From: Abiotrophia sp. HMSC24B09
GTDB lineage: Bacteria; Bacillota; Bacilli; Lactobacillales; Aerococcaceae
Direction of reading: 5' to 3'
Length of the DNA: 64,000 nt
NCBI RefSeq assembly: GCF_001815865.1
Contig: NZ_KV822187.1
Location: 62,001 to 126,000, forward strand
Position 1 is the stretch's first letter. Each line of letters opens with the position of its first letter. The translations under genes and the position numbers were made by a program. A model generated the notes under the pieces. The model saw only the letters and a program-made list of their open reading frames with translations. It had not been told where the DNA came from and searched no databases. Shown piece by piece: positions 37,662 through 50,016 of this stretch.

Positions 37662-38878
37662 TTATCTAAAAAATTCCTTGACCTGGCTGATAAAATAGAG
37701 GGATCCCGTTAAAATCAAGGCATTTTTTGCTTGCTTCTGACCTGCTTGATAGTCCACTAGCTTAGGCTGCCAGTCTAAGAAAGGCAAAGCTGTTTGCGCC
37801 TGCCAATCAGCTTGCGCCATGGCACCAGGATAGTCAAAGGTCGACAGATAGACTGCCATCCCCTCTTCCGCCCACTTGTGCAGATAAGTTAGATGACTGG
37901 CCTGGTCCTTGCGCTTGAGGCCAGCAAAAATTACCGTCACCTGGTAATCTGCCAAATCATGCGTCAGAAACTTATCCAAGGCTTGGAGGCCTTGACTATT
38001 ATGGGCGCCATCGACCAAGATAAGTGGCTCATGACTTAAGCACTCTAGGCGCCCCCTGCCCGAAGGTGATGACCTAACATGGCAATGGTCACCTGGTCAA
38101 AGTGTCGCCCTGATGGCAAAGTCACTTGCCAGTTTCGTTTACTTAGGCCTCTGCCTTCTTGCATAGGAGTAACATGGTAATCCCGGCCTAATTGCATGAC
38201 TTGCCCCTGAAAGTTTTGATTAACCAGTAGGTCAGGTAAGACTGCCAAGGCTTCTTGGGGTAGGCGCCCTAGCCCCACTAGCCCAGTTCCCGGCTTAATA
38301 ATGCCAAACTTTTGCTGGGCAATCTCTGTCAGACTATGGCCCAGTCGATCCTGGTGATCATAGCCAATAGTGGTAATCAGGGCCATATCAGCCTCCAGCA
38401 CATTGGTGCAATCCCAGAGCCCCCCTACTCCTACTTCTATCAGGCAGACATCAAGTTGACACTGACAGAAATAGACTAGCATCATGACGGTATAGAGTTC
38501 AAAGCCAGAGAGCGGACCCCAATCTTGGGCTATCAATTTTTCATTAAGCTCAACCATAGTACGTACCAATTCCACTAGTTTCTCATCCTCAATGGGCTGG
38601 CCGCTAACCATGAGTCGCTCGTTGAAGGCCAGGATATGGGGCGAGGAAAAGGCCCCAACTCTCAGCCCTTGGCTGATAAACAAACCCTGTAAGTAGGCCA
38701 AGGTTGAGCCCTTGCCGTTGGTACCTGCTAGTTGAATAATACTTGGCAGAGACGCTTGTGGCTGGCCTAACAGGCTTAAAGCATGGCGCATGCGGTCAAA
38801 TCCTGGTCTAAGCTGATGACTGGTCTGGCGACTGAGCCAGGAATGCGCGGCTTCAATACTTGTCATTTCTTGTCCCAT
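37662..38878 (-). pseudogene. folC: folC, folylpolyglutamate/dihydrofolate synthase with internal deletion and frameshift
   Basis: The intact protein would add glutamate to folates. The 5' part (38878-38045, 277 codons) has P-loop QLAGTNGKGSTLAYL, VGVGGLWDCTNV and reads to MLGHHLRAGGA, then stops. The 3' part continues in another frame from RLECLSHEPLILVDGAHNSQG to FISQVKEFFR. In FolC, GHH is followed by several dozen residues before the canonical W-P-G-R-L-E...DGAHN block. Here the GRLE block follows within a few codons and out of frame, so roughly 40-60 codons are missing. The valS-folC order shows this is the standard folC locus. An assembly error is the alternative. Confidence 0.8.
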
Positions 38879-38919
38879 GACTTCCTCCTCTTAATCAAGT
38901 AACTAAAACAAGGCATAGA

Positions 38920-38951
38920 CCGAAGGCTAGGACGCCTGTCCTAGCCTTCTT
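38920..38951. terminator. Hairpin between valS and folC
   Basis: The perfect stem AAGGCTAGGAC/GTCCTAGCCTT has a 4-base loop and no good U-run on either side. It may be a weak terminator or an mRNA processing site. Confidence 0.4.
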
Positions 38952-38964
38952 GCTATCTTGCTGC

Positions 38965-41607
38965 TTACATTAAGTCTTTTACTTGTTGAATCCGTTCCTT
39001 GACGGTCTCTAATTGGCTGAGGTAGCCCTGACGCTTGTTGCGTTCTTCCGCCACAACATGTTCTGGCGCGCGTGAAACGAATTTCTCGTTAGACAATTTG
39101 CCATCAATACGTGCGACTTCTTTCTCTAACTTAGCTTGTTCGCCTTCCAGACGGGCTAACTCATCTTCTAGCTTAATCAAGCCCTTCAGTGGCATTAAAA
39201 TCTCAGCGAAGCTCAAGACTTGGGTCACCACTTCTTCCGGATGCTCGGGTGCTTGGCTGATTAGCAGCTGCGCTGGGTTACAGAAGCGCTTGATGTAGGC
39301 TTGGTTAGCCTCTAAGAGGGCTTGGCCTGCTGCATCTTGGACCTTAATGTAGAGATCTACCGGCTTAGATAATGGCGTGTTCATCTCGTTACGGATGGTC
39401 CGCACGGCACGAATCAATTCCATTAATTGGGCCATTTGGGCCTCTACTTGGCTATCTTGATAAACCTCATTTACTCGTGGGTAGTCCGCTACTACGATGG
39501 ACTTGTCTTGGCCACCAATTTGTTGCCAGATTTCTTCCGTCACAAATGGCATGATTGGGTGGAGCATACGAAGGAATTGATCTAAGACAAAGACCAAAAT
39601 AGATTTGGTGGTTGTATTAGCGGCTTCCTTGTCTTGGAGTTGCTCCTTAGTCATTTCAATGTACCAGTCGCAGTAGTCATCCCAGATAAAGCTATAGAGA
39701 ATACGGCCAGCTTCCCCGAACTCGAAGCGTTCGAAGAGACGGGTCACATCCGCAATAGTTGTTTGGAGACGGGCTAGAATCCAACGGTCTGCTAGGGTTA
39801 AGTCTTGGCCAATGGACAAGTTATCCAAGGTCAAGTCGCCCACGTTCATGAGCACATAACGGCTGGCATTCCAAATCTTGTTGATGAAGTTCCAAGCTGC
39901 ATCCATCTTATCAGTCGAGAAGCGGACATCTTGGCCAGGTGCTGAACCATTGGCCAGGAACCAACGCAGGGAGTCTACCCCATACTGCTCGATGACATCC
40001 ATTGGATCCACCCCGTTACCCAGGGACTTGGACATCTTGCGACCTTCCGCATCCCGAATCAAACCATGGATGAGGACATTTTGGAAAGGACGACGACCAG
40101 TGAATTCCAAACTTTGGAACATCATGCGGCTGACCCAGAAGGTCAGGATGTCATAGCCCGTTACCAAGGTGTTATTAGGGAAGTAGCGTTTGAAGTCAGC
40201 TGATTCTTCATCAGGCCAACCCATAGTTGAGAATGGCCAGAGGGCACTTGAGAACCAGGTATCTAAGACGTCTGGATCTTGGGTCCAGTTTTGGCTATCT
40301 GCAGGAGCTTCCATGCCCACATAAACCTCACCTGTCTCATTGTGGTACCAGGCTGGGATTTGGTGCCCCCACCAGAGTTGACGGGATACTACCCAGTCGT
40401 GAATGTTTTCCATCCAACGAATGTAGGCATCGTTAAAGCGCGGTGGGTAGAAGTTAACGGTATTCTCCCCTTGAGCCTTCTGAGCGGCAATGGCTTGCTC
40501 AGCCAAAGGCCCCATGCGGACGAACCATTGAGTCGACAGACGAGGTTCTACCACGACACCAGTCCGTTCAGAGTGACCCACAGAGTGTAAGTGTTGTTCA
40601 ATCTTGATTAAGAGGCCAGCAGCGTCTAAGTCCGCTACAACCGCCTTACGTGCAGCAAAGCGATCCATACCTTGGTACTTGCCTGCTAATTCGTTCATGG
40701 TGGCATCATCATTCATGACATTGATACGTGGCAAGTCATGACGGTTCCCCACTTCAAAGTCGTTAGGGTCGTGAGCTGGCGTAATTTTAACTACCCCAGT
40801 CCCAAAGTCTTGCTCAACATATTCATCAGCAATCACTGGAATTTCGCGGTTAACTAATGGCAAGATAACCTTCTTGCCAATCAAGGCTTGATAACGTTCA
40901 TCATCTGGATGGACTGCTACGGCTGTATCCCCTAAGAGGGTTTCAGGACGGGTAGTCGCCACTTCTAAGTAACCAGAACCGTCTGCCAAAGGATACTTCA
41001 TGTGGTAGAAGGCACCCTCTACATCCTTATGGATGACTTCGATATCAGATAAGGAAGTCTTAGCTGCTGGGTCCCAGTTAATGATGTATTCGCCACGATA
41101 GAGCAAGTCCTTCTCATAGAGGGTTACGAAAACCTTCTTAACAGCTTCTGACAAGCCATCATCCAGAGTAAAGCGTTCGCGGCTGTAGTCGACAGAAATC
41201 CCCATCTTAGCCCATTGTTGGCGAATGTGGCCAGCGTATTCTTCCTTCCAAGCCCAGGTTTGTTCCAGGAATTTCTCCCGGCCTAGGTCATAACGAGACA
41301 GGCCTTGGCCACGTAATTTTTCTTCGACCTTGGCTTGGGTGGCAATGCCGGCATGGTCCATACCAGGCAACCAGAGAGTGTCAAAGCCTTGCATCCGTTT
41401 CTGACGGATAATCATATCTTGCAAGGTAACGTCCCAGGCATGGCCCAGGTGGAGTTTACCGGTTACGTTTGGTGGTGGAATGACAATGGAATATGGCTCT
41501 GCTTCTGGGTCTTCCGATGGCTTAAAGACGCCACGTTCTAACCACTCTTCGTATTTCCCGGCTTCAATGGCCTGGGGATTATACTTGGTTGATAGTTCTT
41601 TGGTCAT
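38965..41607 (-). CDS. valS: Valyl-tRNA synthetase
   Basis: This class I synthetase of 880 residues has a HIGH-type motif in [15 protein letters not shown] (about 45-58), a CP1 editing domain with [17 protein letters not shown], the KMSKS motif in [14 protein letters not shown] (about 525) and the C-terminal coiled-coil arm (about 815-880) that contacts tRNA. It is controlled by a T-box leader and followed by folC. Confidence 0.97.
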   Translation of the reverse strand: MTKELSTKYNPQAIEAGKYEEWLERGVFKPSEDPEAEPYSIVIPPPNVTGKLHLGHAWDVTLQDMIIRQKRMQGFDTLWLPGMDHAGIATQAKVEEKLRGQGLSRYDLGREKFLEQTWAWKEEYAGHIRQQWAKMGISVDYSRERFTLDDGLSEAVKKVFVTLYEKDLLYRGEYIINWDPAAKTSLSDIEVIHKDVEGAFYHMKYPLADGSGYLEVATTRPETLLGDTAVAVHPDDERYQALIGKKVILPLVNREIPVIADEYVEQDFGTGVVKITPAHDPNDFEVGNRHDLPRINVMNDDATMNELAGKYQGMDRFAARKAVVADLDAAGLLIKIEQHLHSVGHSERTGVVVEPRLSTQWFVRMGPLAEQAIAAQKAQGENTVNFYPPRFNDAYIRWMENIHDWVVSRQLWWGHQIPAWYHNETGEVYVGMEAPADSQNWTQDPDVLDTWFSSALWPFSTMGWPDEESADFKRYFPNNTLVTGYDILTFWVSRMMFQSLEFTGRRPFQNVLIHGLIRDAEGRKMSKSLGNGVDPMDVIEQYGVDSLRWFLANGSAPGQDVRFSTDKMDAAWNFINKIWNASRYVLMNVGDLTLDNLSIGQDLTLADRWILARLQTTIADVTRLFERFEFGEAGRILYSFIWDDYCDWYIEMTKEQLQDKEAANTTTKSILVFVLDQFLRMLHPIMPFVTEEIWQQIGGQDKSIVVADYPRVNEVYQDSQVEAQMAQLMELIRAVRTIRNEMNTPLSKPVDLYIKVQDAAGQALLEANQAYIKRFCNPAQLLISQAPEHPEEVVTQVLSFAEILMPLKGLIKLEDELARLEGEQAKLEKEVARIDGKLSNEKFVSRAPEHVVAEERNKRQGYLSQLETVKERIQQVKDLM

Positions 41608-41667
41608 AAGAATCCTCCTGATGGTTGATGATAGGTTTACTTTGATTGATGAAGTCTCAGGGGCAAA

Positions 41668-41910
41668 ATAAAAATCGCCCTAGTCAGCACAAGGCTGCCT
41701 AGGGCGAGCTAAGTCGCGGTACCACCTAAGTTTTATCACTCGTCTGTTGCTATCGGAGTGTCTCCTCCGTCAGGGACTACTGGACAGCGGGCTGTCGTTG
41801 GCACCTGATACTCTGAGCTACTTGGTTCATCCTGTGGAAGCTTTCAGCCTGAGGCTTCCTCTCTGGATTAGGCGGTTGAACCCCTTCTCTTCATCGTCTC
41901 TTATGTGAAT
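41668..41910 (-). promoter_or_regulatory. T-box riboswitch of valS (candidate GUA specifier)
   Basis: The T-box sequence UAGGUGGUACCGCG reads on minus at 41728-41715. The terminator stem UCGCCCUAG/CUAGGGCGA (41707-41699 with 41683-41675) is followed by U5. In stem I, GGUUCA pairs with UGAACC, and the loop AAGUAG closed by GAG/CUC offers GUA (Val) at 41821-41819 as specifier. The specifier call is less certain than the T-box. Confidence 0.88.
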
Positions 41911-41916
41911 ACACTA

Positions 41917-41945
41917 AGTGTAGCAGAAAAGTTGGGTCATGACAA
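41917..41945 (-). promoter_or_regulatory. Promoter of the valS leader
   Basis: TTGTCA (41945-41940) and TACACT (41922-41917) are separated by 17 bases, just beyond the end of the MgtC-like gene. Confidence 0.7.
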
Positions 41946-41946
41946 G

Positions 41947-42624
41947 CTATTCATTAATCGAGACAAGGCGAACTTTCATAATATCCGGATTGGTGGATAA
42001 TTCTTCGATTAATTGGACGTGGGTAAGGTCCTTAGGCAAATGAATGGTAAAGGTATTGCGGTAAATCTTCTTGCCGTCTACATTGGTCACATCGAATTGA
42101 ACATCGGTTAGCTCAATGTGATGAGTCTTGAAGAAATCGGCAAAGAATTCCTTGGTAGCTACGCGATGGACATAATGGATTTCGAGACGCTTAACATCCG
42201 GGATACGGACAATAAAGCGAATGACCGTTAGGGAGAAAATAACCCCTAAGAAGGTCAAACCAGCAATTTCATAGTAGCCCATACCTAGCGCTATCCCCAG
42301 CGCCGCTGTCGTCCAGAGGGAAGCAGCCGTAGTCAAGCCGGCTACCCTTTGCTTGGTGACCACAATGGTCCCGGCACCTAAGAAACCAATCCCGCTGACA
42401 ATAGGTGCCAGCAAACGCACTTGGTCCACTTCAATTTCTGGGAAACCGTGCATTTTTTGATAGAAGACAGCCGATTGAATCATGGAAATGGCAGTGGCCC
42501 CGATACAAACTAAAATATGGGTACGCAGACCAGCCGGCCGGTTCTTACGTTGGCGGTCATAGCCGATGACCCCAGCGAAGAGAATGGCCAGACAGAGTCT
42601 AACTAAAATAACATAAGCTGACAT
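41947..42624 (-). CDS. MgtC/SapB family membrane protein
   Basis: This 225-residue protein has four or five N-terminal membrane helices with the family motifs GYDRQRKNRPAGLRTHILVCIGA and GIGFLGAGTI (about 18-95), and a C-terminal cytoplasmic ACT-like domain of about 85 residues. Family members affect Mg2+ homeostasis or inhibit ATP synthase; the gene here lies just downstream of the atp operon, separated by the atp terminator. ATG 42624 (MSAYVILVRL) is chosen because AAAGGA is 7 bases upstream. Confidence 0.85.
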   Translation of the reverse strand: MSAYVILVRLCLAILFAGVIGYDRQRKNRPAGLRTHILVCIGATAISMIQSAVFYQKMHGFPEIEVDQVRLLAPIVSGIGFLGAGTIVVTKQRVAGLTTAASLWTTAALGIALGMGYYEIAGLTFLGVIFSLTVIRFIVRIPDVKRLEIHYVHRVATKEFFADFFKTHHIELTDVQFDVTNVDGKKIYRNTFTIHLPKDLTHVQLIEELSTNPDIMKVRLVSINE

Positions 42625-42721
42625 GAGCTCTTCCTTTCTCACTTTAGGTAACAGTTCATTATAGCCCATCAGGCCCAAAAATGCGAGTTAAATGCCACTG
42701 GAGTGCTATAAACTGCCCATA

Positions 42722-42750
42722 GAAAAAGGACTGGTCACCCAGCCCTCTTT
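42722..42750 (-). terminator. Intrinsic terminator of the atp operon
   Basis: An 8-bp stem (42727-42734 with 42739-42746, one G-U pair) with a 4-base loop and U5 lies after atpC. Confidence 0.8.
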
Positions 42751-42752
42751 TC

Positions 42753-43199
42753 CTATAAGCCCCGCTTGCGGCGGAAGGCTGTAATCTTGTTCACTGCCCG
42801 ATCCAATTCAATCTTAGCCTTAATAAAGGCCTTGTTATCCTTGTTGGCAATGGCTTCTTGCATATTAATCTCGGCTTCTTGTTGTTCCACACTTACTTGA
42901 GCTTCATCGATGTCTCGTCCTCGGATAGCGTAGTTAGAGATAATCTCCACCTCATTGTTACGCATTTCCAAGACGCCACCATTAATAGCGATAAAGTCAT
43001 CAGTCAGGCCTTCATGTACCCGGACCACCTTGACAACGCTAAGCTCTAGCGGTGCCAAAATTGGCGTATGGTTAGGTAGAACGGTGAGGCCACCATCTAC
43101 TGCCCGAACACTGCAGGACAGGGCTTGGTGATCATAGATGACCCCTTGAGGCGAGTAAATGCGTACCCGCATGGTATGCTGGTCCTTTGAATTGGCCAT
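42753..43199 (-). CDS. atpC: F1Fo ATP synthase subunit epsilon
   Basis: This is the central stalk regulatory subunit (148 residues): N-terminal beta sandwich (MRVRIYSPQGVIYDHQALSC...), GGLTVLPNHTPILAPLE, and a C-terminal two-helix domain. ATG 43199 (MANSKDQ) with AAGGTG 6 bases upstream is preferred to the earlier GTG. Last gene of the operon. Confidence 0.93.
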   Translation of the reverse strand: MANSKDQHTMRVRIYSPQGVIYDHQALSCSVRAVDGGLTVLPNHTPILAPLELSVVKVVRVHEGLTDDFIAINGGVLEMRNNEVEIISNYAIRGRDIDEAQVSVEQQEAEINMQEAIANKDNKAFIKAKIELDRAVNKITAFRRKRGL

Positions 43200-43212
43200 A
43201 GTGGTCACCTTC

Positions 43213-44673
<1,461 letters not shown>

Positions 44674-45615
44674 CTAATCCTCCTTCTTCTTATTATCATT
44701 GAGGGCATTAGCCCCATTGATAATCTCTAAAATTTCATTGGTTACTCGTAATTGACGTTCTTGGTTAAATTGTTGTTTCAAGGCGTCAATCATCTCATTG
44801 GCTGCGTCCGTCGCACTGCGCATGGCGTTCATACGACTGCCGTGTTCAGCCGTCTTGGCATCGACAATGGCCCCGTAAATCTGACTCTCCGCAAACTGTG
44901 GCAGGAGCACGTCCAGCAAGGCCCCTTGAGAGGGCTCTACTAGATAGTCAACATTGGCCATATCATCCTCGTCCTCATCTAAGACATCTAAATCAGTCAA
45001 AGGCAAGACTTGGTCAGCCCGGAATTGGGAACTAACAGCGTTAATATGGTGATTGTAGCAGACATAGAGGGCATCGAAGGCCTGCTCCTTGAAGAGCTTG
45101 ACCGCCCGCTTGACGATGGCTTGCACCTCACCGAAGGTTGGTCGGTCCGAAATGTCATGCATTTCCTTGGCTACATAGTAGCCGTTCTCCCGACAAAACT
45201 TGGCGATAGGCTCGCCAATGGCCAAGACAACAATCTCACTCTTGTCGGCATGGTCTTCTTCAAACATCTGTTGGACCGCCTTGATTATGGAGGAGTTGTA
45301 GCTCCCCGCCAAACCGCGGTCTGAGGAAATAATCAGATAGCCGGTCTTCTTAACGGGACGCTCTAAGAGCATATCGTGAAAGTCGATATAGTTGAGCCCG
45401 TCTTGACGAATAGGCACCCCATCGTCTAAGAGCTCCAACTGCGACTTGGCCACATGGGAGACCATCTTGCGTACTTTCTCGGCATAGAGGAAGTAATCCT
45501 TGGCGTCTTGGGCCATCTTATTATACTTGGCAGCCGACACCATCCGCATGGCATTGGTGATTTGGGCAGTCTTTTTAGTGGACTCAATCCGCTTTTTAAT
45601 TTCATTTAAAGCCAT
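44674..45615 (-). CDS. atpG: F1Fo ATP synthase subunit gamma
   Basis: This is the rotor shaft subunit (313 residues): N-terminal coiled coil MALNEIKKRIESTKKTAQITNAMRMVSAAK, and C-terminal RMNAMRSATDAANEMI pairing with it. It is slightly longer than many homologues because of an acidic insertion (DEDEDD, about 218-223). Confidence 0.96.
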   Translation of the reverse strand: MALNEIKKRIESTKKTAQITNAMRMVSAAKYNKMAQDAKDYFLYAEKVRKMVSHVAKSQLELLDDGVPIRQDGLNYIDFHDMLLERPVKKTGYLIISSDRGLAGSYNSSIIKAVQQMFEEDHADKSEIVVLAIGEPIAKFCRENGYYVAKEMHDISDRPTFGEVQAIVKRAVKLFKEQAFDALYVCYNHHINAVSSQFRADQVLPLTDLDVLDEDEDDMANVDYLVEPSQGALLDVLLPQFAESQIYGAIVDAKTAEHGSRMNAMRSATDAANEMIDALKQQFNQERQLRVTNEILEIINGANALNDNKKKED

Positions 45616-45637
45616 TTATGTCCGCCCCTCCTCAGGC

Positions 45638-47158
45638 TTAGTCAGCGACCAAAGGCCGCGCACTCAGTGGTTGGAAGCGTTGGCCGAATTCAGCCAAGAT
45701 GCTATCCATGAGTTGTTGATCTGGTAGAACCTTCTTGGTCACAATCTCATGCAAGATGACATCGTAATTATCCCGGAAGAAGGTCATGAGTTGGTCTTGA
45801 TAGTCTTCAATCATTTCCAGTGGTACAGAATCCATATAACCATGAATCAAGGCATAGAGGATGACCACTTGTTCTTCAACTGGTAAGGTCTTGTGCAGCT
45901 TCTGCTTGAGCACCGCTACGGTCCGTTTCCCACGGTTGAGCTTGTGTTGCGTCGCCGCATCTAGGTCTGAACCGAACTGAGTGAAGGCTTCTAATTCACG
46001 GTAGCTAGCCAAGTCAATCCGCAAGGTCCCAGAGACCTGTTTCATAGGCTTAAGTTGGGCTGCCCCCCCTACCCGGGAAACTGACAGACCGGCGTTGATG
46101 GCTGGTCGAATGCCCGAGAAGAAGAGATCACTTTCCAAGAAGATTTGACCGTCGGTAATGGAAATGACATTGGTTGGAATGTAGGCGGAGATGTCACCAG
46201 CCTGGGTTTCCACGATTGGCAGTGAGGTCAAGGACCCACCACCTAAGGCGTCACTGAGTTTGGCACTACGCTCTAAGAGGCGTGAATGCAAGTAGAAGAC
46301 GTCCCCTGGATAAGCTTCACGACCTGGTGGGCGCTTGAGCAGGAGGGACATTTCACGATAGGCCGCAGCCTGCTTTGATAGGTCATCGTAGACCACCAAG
46401 ACGTGCTGACCATTATACATGAATTCTTCCCCGATGGCGGTCCCTGAATAAGGCGCTAGGTAAAGTAAAGGCGCAGGTTGTGAGGCAGAAGCTGTCACGA
46501 CGACAGTATAGTCCATGGCCCCATATTGTTCTAAGGTGTTGACCAGGTTCTTAACGGTGGATTCCTTCTGACCAATGGCCACGTAGATACAGATAACATC
46601 CTTCCCCTTTTGGTTGATAATGGCATCAACCGCTAAGGAAGTCTTCCCTGTCTTACGGTCCCCGATAATCAGTTCCCGTTGACCACGACCAATTGGTACT
46701 AAGGCGTCAACTGCCTTAATCCCTGTTTGCATTGGTTCATTCACACTCTGGCGGTCCATGATACCAGGCGCAGGTGTCTCAACTGGACGGGTCCGGTTGC
46801 TGTCAATCCGACCTAAGCCATCCAATGGACGACCCAGCGGGTCCACAACACGCCCCAATAAGCCAGGACCTACTGGGACTTCCATGATTTTACCCAGACG
46901 GCGGACTAAGTCACCCTCGTGGATATTCTCGTACTTACCGAAAATGATAATCCCAACATCATTGGATTCTAGGTTTTGCACCATGCCGATAGAGCCATTG
47001 GCGAACTCGACCATCTCACCTGACATGACATTCTCTAGCCCAATAACACGGGCAATCCCGTCACCGATAAAGGTGACCGTCCCGATTTCTTCTAAATTGT
47101 CTTGCGATCTAAAGCGGCGGATTTGTTGACGTAAACGATCTTCTAAACGCTCTGTCAT
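45638..47158 (-). CDS. atpA: F1Fo ATP synthase subunit alpha
   Basis: This is the non-catalytic nucleotide-binding F1 subunit (506 residues). It shows Walker [12 protein letters not shown] (about 169), the family segment [18 protein letters not shown], and the N-terminal crown domain. It begins immediately behind the atpH stop. Confidence 0.97.
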   Translation of the reverse strand: MTERLEDRLRQQIRRFRSQDNLEEIGTVTFIGDGIARVIGLENVMSGEMVEFANGSIGMVQNLESNDVGIIIFGKYENIHEGDLVRRLGKIMEVPVGPGLLGRVVDPLGRPLDGLGRIDSNRTRPVETPAPGIMDRQSVNEPMQTGIKAVDALVPIGRGQRELIIGDRKTGKTSLAVDAIINQKGKDVICIYVAIGQKESTVKNLVNTLEQYGAMDYTVVVTASASQPAPLLYLAPYSGTAIGEEFMYNGQHVLVVYDDLSKQAAAYREMSLLLKRPPGREAYPGDVFYLHSRLLERSAKLSDALGGGSLTSLPIVETQAGDISAYIPTNVISITDGQIFLESDLFFSGIRPAINAGLSVSRVGGAAQLKPMKQVSGTLRIDLASYRELEAFTQFGSDLDAATQHKLNRGKRTVAVLKQKLHKTLPVEEQVVILYALIHGYMDSVPLEMIEDYQDQLMTFFRDNYDVILHEIVTKKVLPDQQLMDSILAEFGQRFQPLSARPLVAD

Positions 47159-47716
47159 CTACGATTCATCTCCTTGTAACCAGCCTTTTTCTAAGAAGGC
47201 ACGTATTTCTCTTAATTTCTTCTGCCCTGTCACTTCATAGTAGAAGGTCTCTGACTGTAGACGCACCCCAGTAATCAAGCTAGGGTCGACCACTGTCGTA
47301 ATGCGACGCAGAGGTTTCTTAGTAATTTCCATGAATTTACGGGTCATCTTTTCCTTCTCATCTTCAGTCAAAGGCACGGCACTGGTAATCATCAAGGTCT
47401 CAGAACGGACTTGGCGGCGACGTTCATCATGGTTTTCATAACCACTTGAAATTTGCGCCATGAGCTTGTCTAAGAGACGGTCCTCATACTGGGTCCGGTT
47501 CTCGTCCCGAACCTGATCCGTATCAGACGACTCCCCTGCTTGATTACTAGCCGCAGCCTGGGCGACCTCACCATGATAGGTTTCCAGGTATTCTTGTTGC
47601 ATCTTGCGCAACAATTTATCTTCGAAGGTTTTCTCCCGCTTCTTCTTAGCCTCTTCCATATCAGCAATTTGAGGACGCTTGAGAGAGACAGAGGCTTGCT
47701 TTACTTCTTCTGTCAT
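47159..47716 (-). CDS. atpH: F1Fo ATP synthase subunit delta
   Basis: This is a peripheral stalk subunit of 185 residues. The C-terminal domain (about 115-175, ITSAVPLTEDEKEKMTRKFMEITKK, then DPSLITGVRLQ) is the conserved OSCP/delta segment. The N-terminal region is highly charged and poorly conserved. It overlaps atpF by 4 bases. Confidence 0.92.
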   Translation of the reverse strand: MTEEVKQASVSLKRPQIADMEEAKKKREKTFEDKLLRKMQQEYLETYHGEVAQAAASNQAGESSDTDQVRDENRTQYEDRLLDKLMAQISSGYENHDERRRQVRSETLMITSAVPLTEDEKEKMTRKFMEITKKPLRRITTVVDPSLITGVRLQSETFYYEVTGQKKLREIRAFLEKGWLQGDES

Positions 47717-48225
47717 GATATATCATCCATTCCTTCAATAAAGTCGTCCACTAAACGGTGATAGTCTTCTGGTTTGATTTCCCGTTGGATAATCTTCTCA
47801 GCAATCTCAATGGAGATGTCAGTCAATTCTGCCCGTAAGTCACTTAACATACGGCGACGTTCCAAGGCAATATCCTTCTGAGCGGTCTCCTTCATGCGGA
47901 TAACCTCTTCTTTGGCTTCCTTGAGCATGGTGTCTTGAACTTGCAGGCTTTGTTTCTTAGCTTGCAAGATAATTTGAGTTGCTTCCGCCCGTGCGTCACG
48001 CAAAGCTAATTGCGCGTCACGGTTGGCGTCTTGGGCAGCTGCCTTTTCAGAAGCAGCTGTCTGAATGTCGTGGTCAATGACCTGTTTGCGCTCTGACAAA
48101 ATCTTAGTCAGCGGGCCCCAGGCAAAGTGTTTCACGATGAGAAGCAAAATCACGAAGGCCACCAAGGTAACAATGGTATGGCCCAACGAGGTATTGATAC
48201 TTGTATTTAATAACAGCGTGTTCAT
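47713..48225 (-). CDS. atpF: F1Fo ATP synthase subunit b
   Basis: This is a peripheral stalk subunit of 170 residues: one membrane helix (about 15-38) and a long right-handed coiled coil rich in Ala/Glu/Lys/Arg. ATG 48225 (MNTLLLNTSINTS) follows GGGAGG by 7 bases; an earlier in-frame start overlaps that element. Confidence 0.93.
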   Translation of the reverse strand: MNTLLLNTSINTSLGHTIVTLVAFVILLLIVKHFAWGPLTKILSERKQVIDHDIQTAASEKAAAQDANRDAQLALRDARAEATQIILQAKKQSLQVQDTMLKEAKEEVIRMKETAQKDIALERRRMLSDLRAELTDISIEIAEKIIQREIKPEDYHRLVDDFIEGMDDIS

Positions 48226-48264
48226 ATATAGCCTCCCGAATTTGACCTTCAAGTGTCAGCTGGC

Positions 48265-48492
<228 letters not shown>

Positions 48493-48514
48493 TTAATCAA
48501 TAAATATAGTCAGT

Positions 48515-49312
<798 letters not shown>

Positions 49313-49322
49313 TTATTACTCT

Positions 49323-49351
49323 ACTATATCACTTTCAAATCTGCTTGACAA
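49323..49351 (-). promoter_or_regulatory. Promoter of the atp operon
   Basis: TTGTCA (49351-49346) and TATAGT (49328-49323) are separated by 17 bases. The transcript leader would be about 80 bases. Confidence 0.75.
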
Positions 49352-49560
49352 TTCAAGTGACCGCTTCCAAAGAACGAATTTTAGTCTTTGATTTTTTTAT
49401 AAAATATTTGTTTGTTTAACATTTCGATACTAGGTGTCTCAATGCTTGATATAAGGACCCTAAGCCCCATAAAAAGACACTAAAAATACATTTGCTCCCA
49501 GGGACTCTTATCTATAGTTTTTTCTTATAGATAGAGGCTGCTACTAGCCTAAGTAGCAAG
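49352..49560. other. Intergenic stretch between the atp promoter and trxA terminator
   Basis: These AT-rich 209 bases have no supportable ORF. The only structure seen is an inverted repeat TATCTATA...TATAGATA (about 49509-49533, 9-base loop) without a U-run, so not a clear terminator. Confidence 0.5.
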
Positions 49561-49562
49561 CA

Positions 49563-49597
49563 AAAAAGGCGAACTCACCAGGGAGTCGCCCTCTTGG
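49563..49597 (-). terminator. Intrinsic terminator of trxA
   Basis: GGCGACUC pairs with GAGUUCGCC (one bulge) around a short loop, with U6 following on the minus strand. Confidence 0.7.
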
Positions 49598-49630
49598 CTT
49601 CTAAGCCGCCTAGCTCAAGTGCTAATCGAC

Positions 49631-49942
49631 CTATAAGTATTGTGCTAGAATGGCTTCTAACTTAGCTTGGTCATGGTAGCCGATGAGTTTTTCAACGGGC
49701 TGACCATCTTTCTTAACCAAGAGTGTTGGAATAGACATAATGCCAAACTCTTGGGCTACTTTTTGTTCTTCATCTACGTTCATCTTGAAGAATTCTACTT
49801 GACCGTCATATTTTTCGCTGAGCGCATCGATAACTGGCCCTTGCATACGACAAGGCCCACACCATGGTGCCCAAAAGTCAACAACGGTTACGCCTTCTGC
49901 AGTTGAAGTTAAAAATTCAGCATCTGTTAAATGTTTTGCCAT
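49631..49942 (-). CDS. trxA: Thioredoxin
   Basis: This is a cytosolic dithiol reductant (103 residues) with active site WAPWCGPCRM (about 28-37) and the cis-proline in MSIPTLLV. It probably serves the MsrB encoded in this window among many partners. GGGGAG lies about 8 bases before the ATG. It follows mutS2, a common Firmicutes neighbourhood, with TACAAT in the gap suggesting its own promoter. Confidence 0.95.
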   Translation of the reverse strand: MAKHLTDAEFLTSTAEGVTVVDFWAPWCGPCRMQGPVIDALSEKYDGQVEFFKMNVDEEQKVAQEFGIMSIPTLLVKKDGQPVEKLIGYHDQAKLEAILAQYL

Positions 49943-50016
49943 AATACAGACTCCCCTTTTGCTTGTGATACTCCTATTGTATCACTGGACTGTGAGGACG
50001 CCTATTTTTTTGCTCA

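Noticed and set aside
37662..38018. Separate 118-codon gene starting MVDGAHN
   Set aside because: It begins inside the FolC active-site block, lacks a ribosome binding site and continues the upstream frame, so it is the 3' part of a broken folC.
49505..49537. Inverted repeat upstream of the atp promoter as a terminator
   Set aside because: No U-run follows on either strand and no gene ends there; kept only as an unexplained structure.
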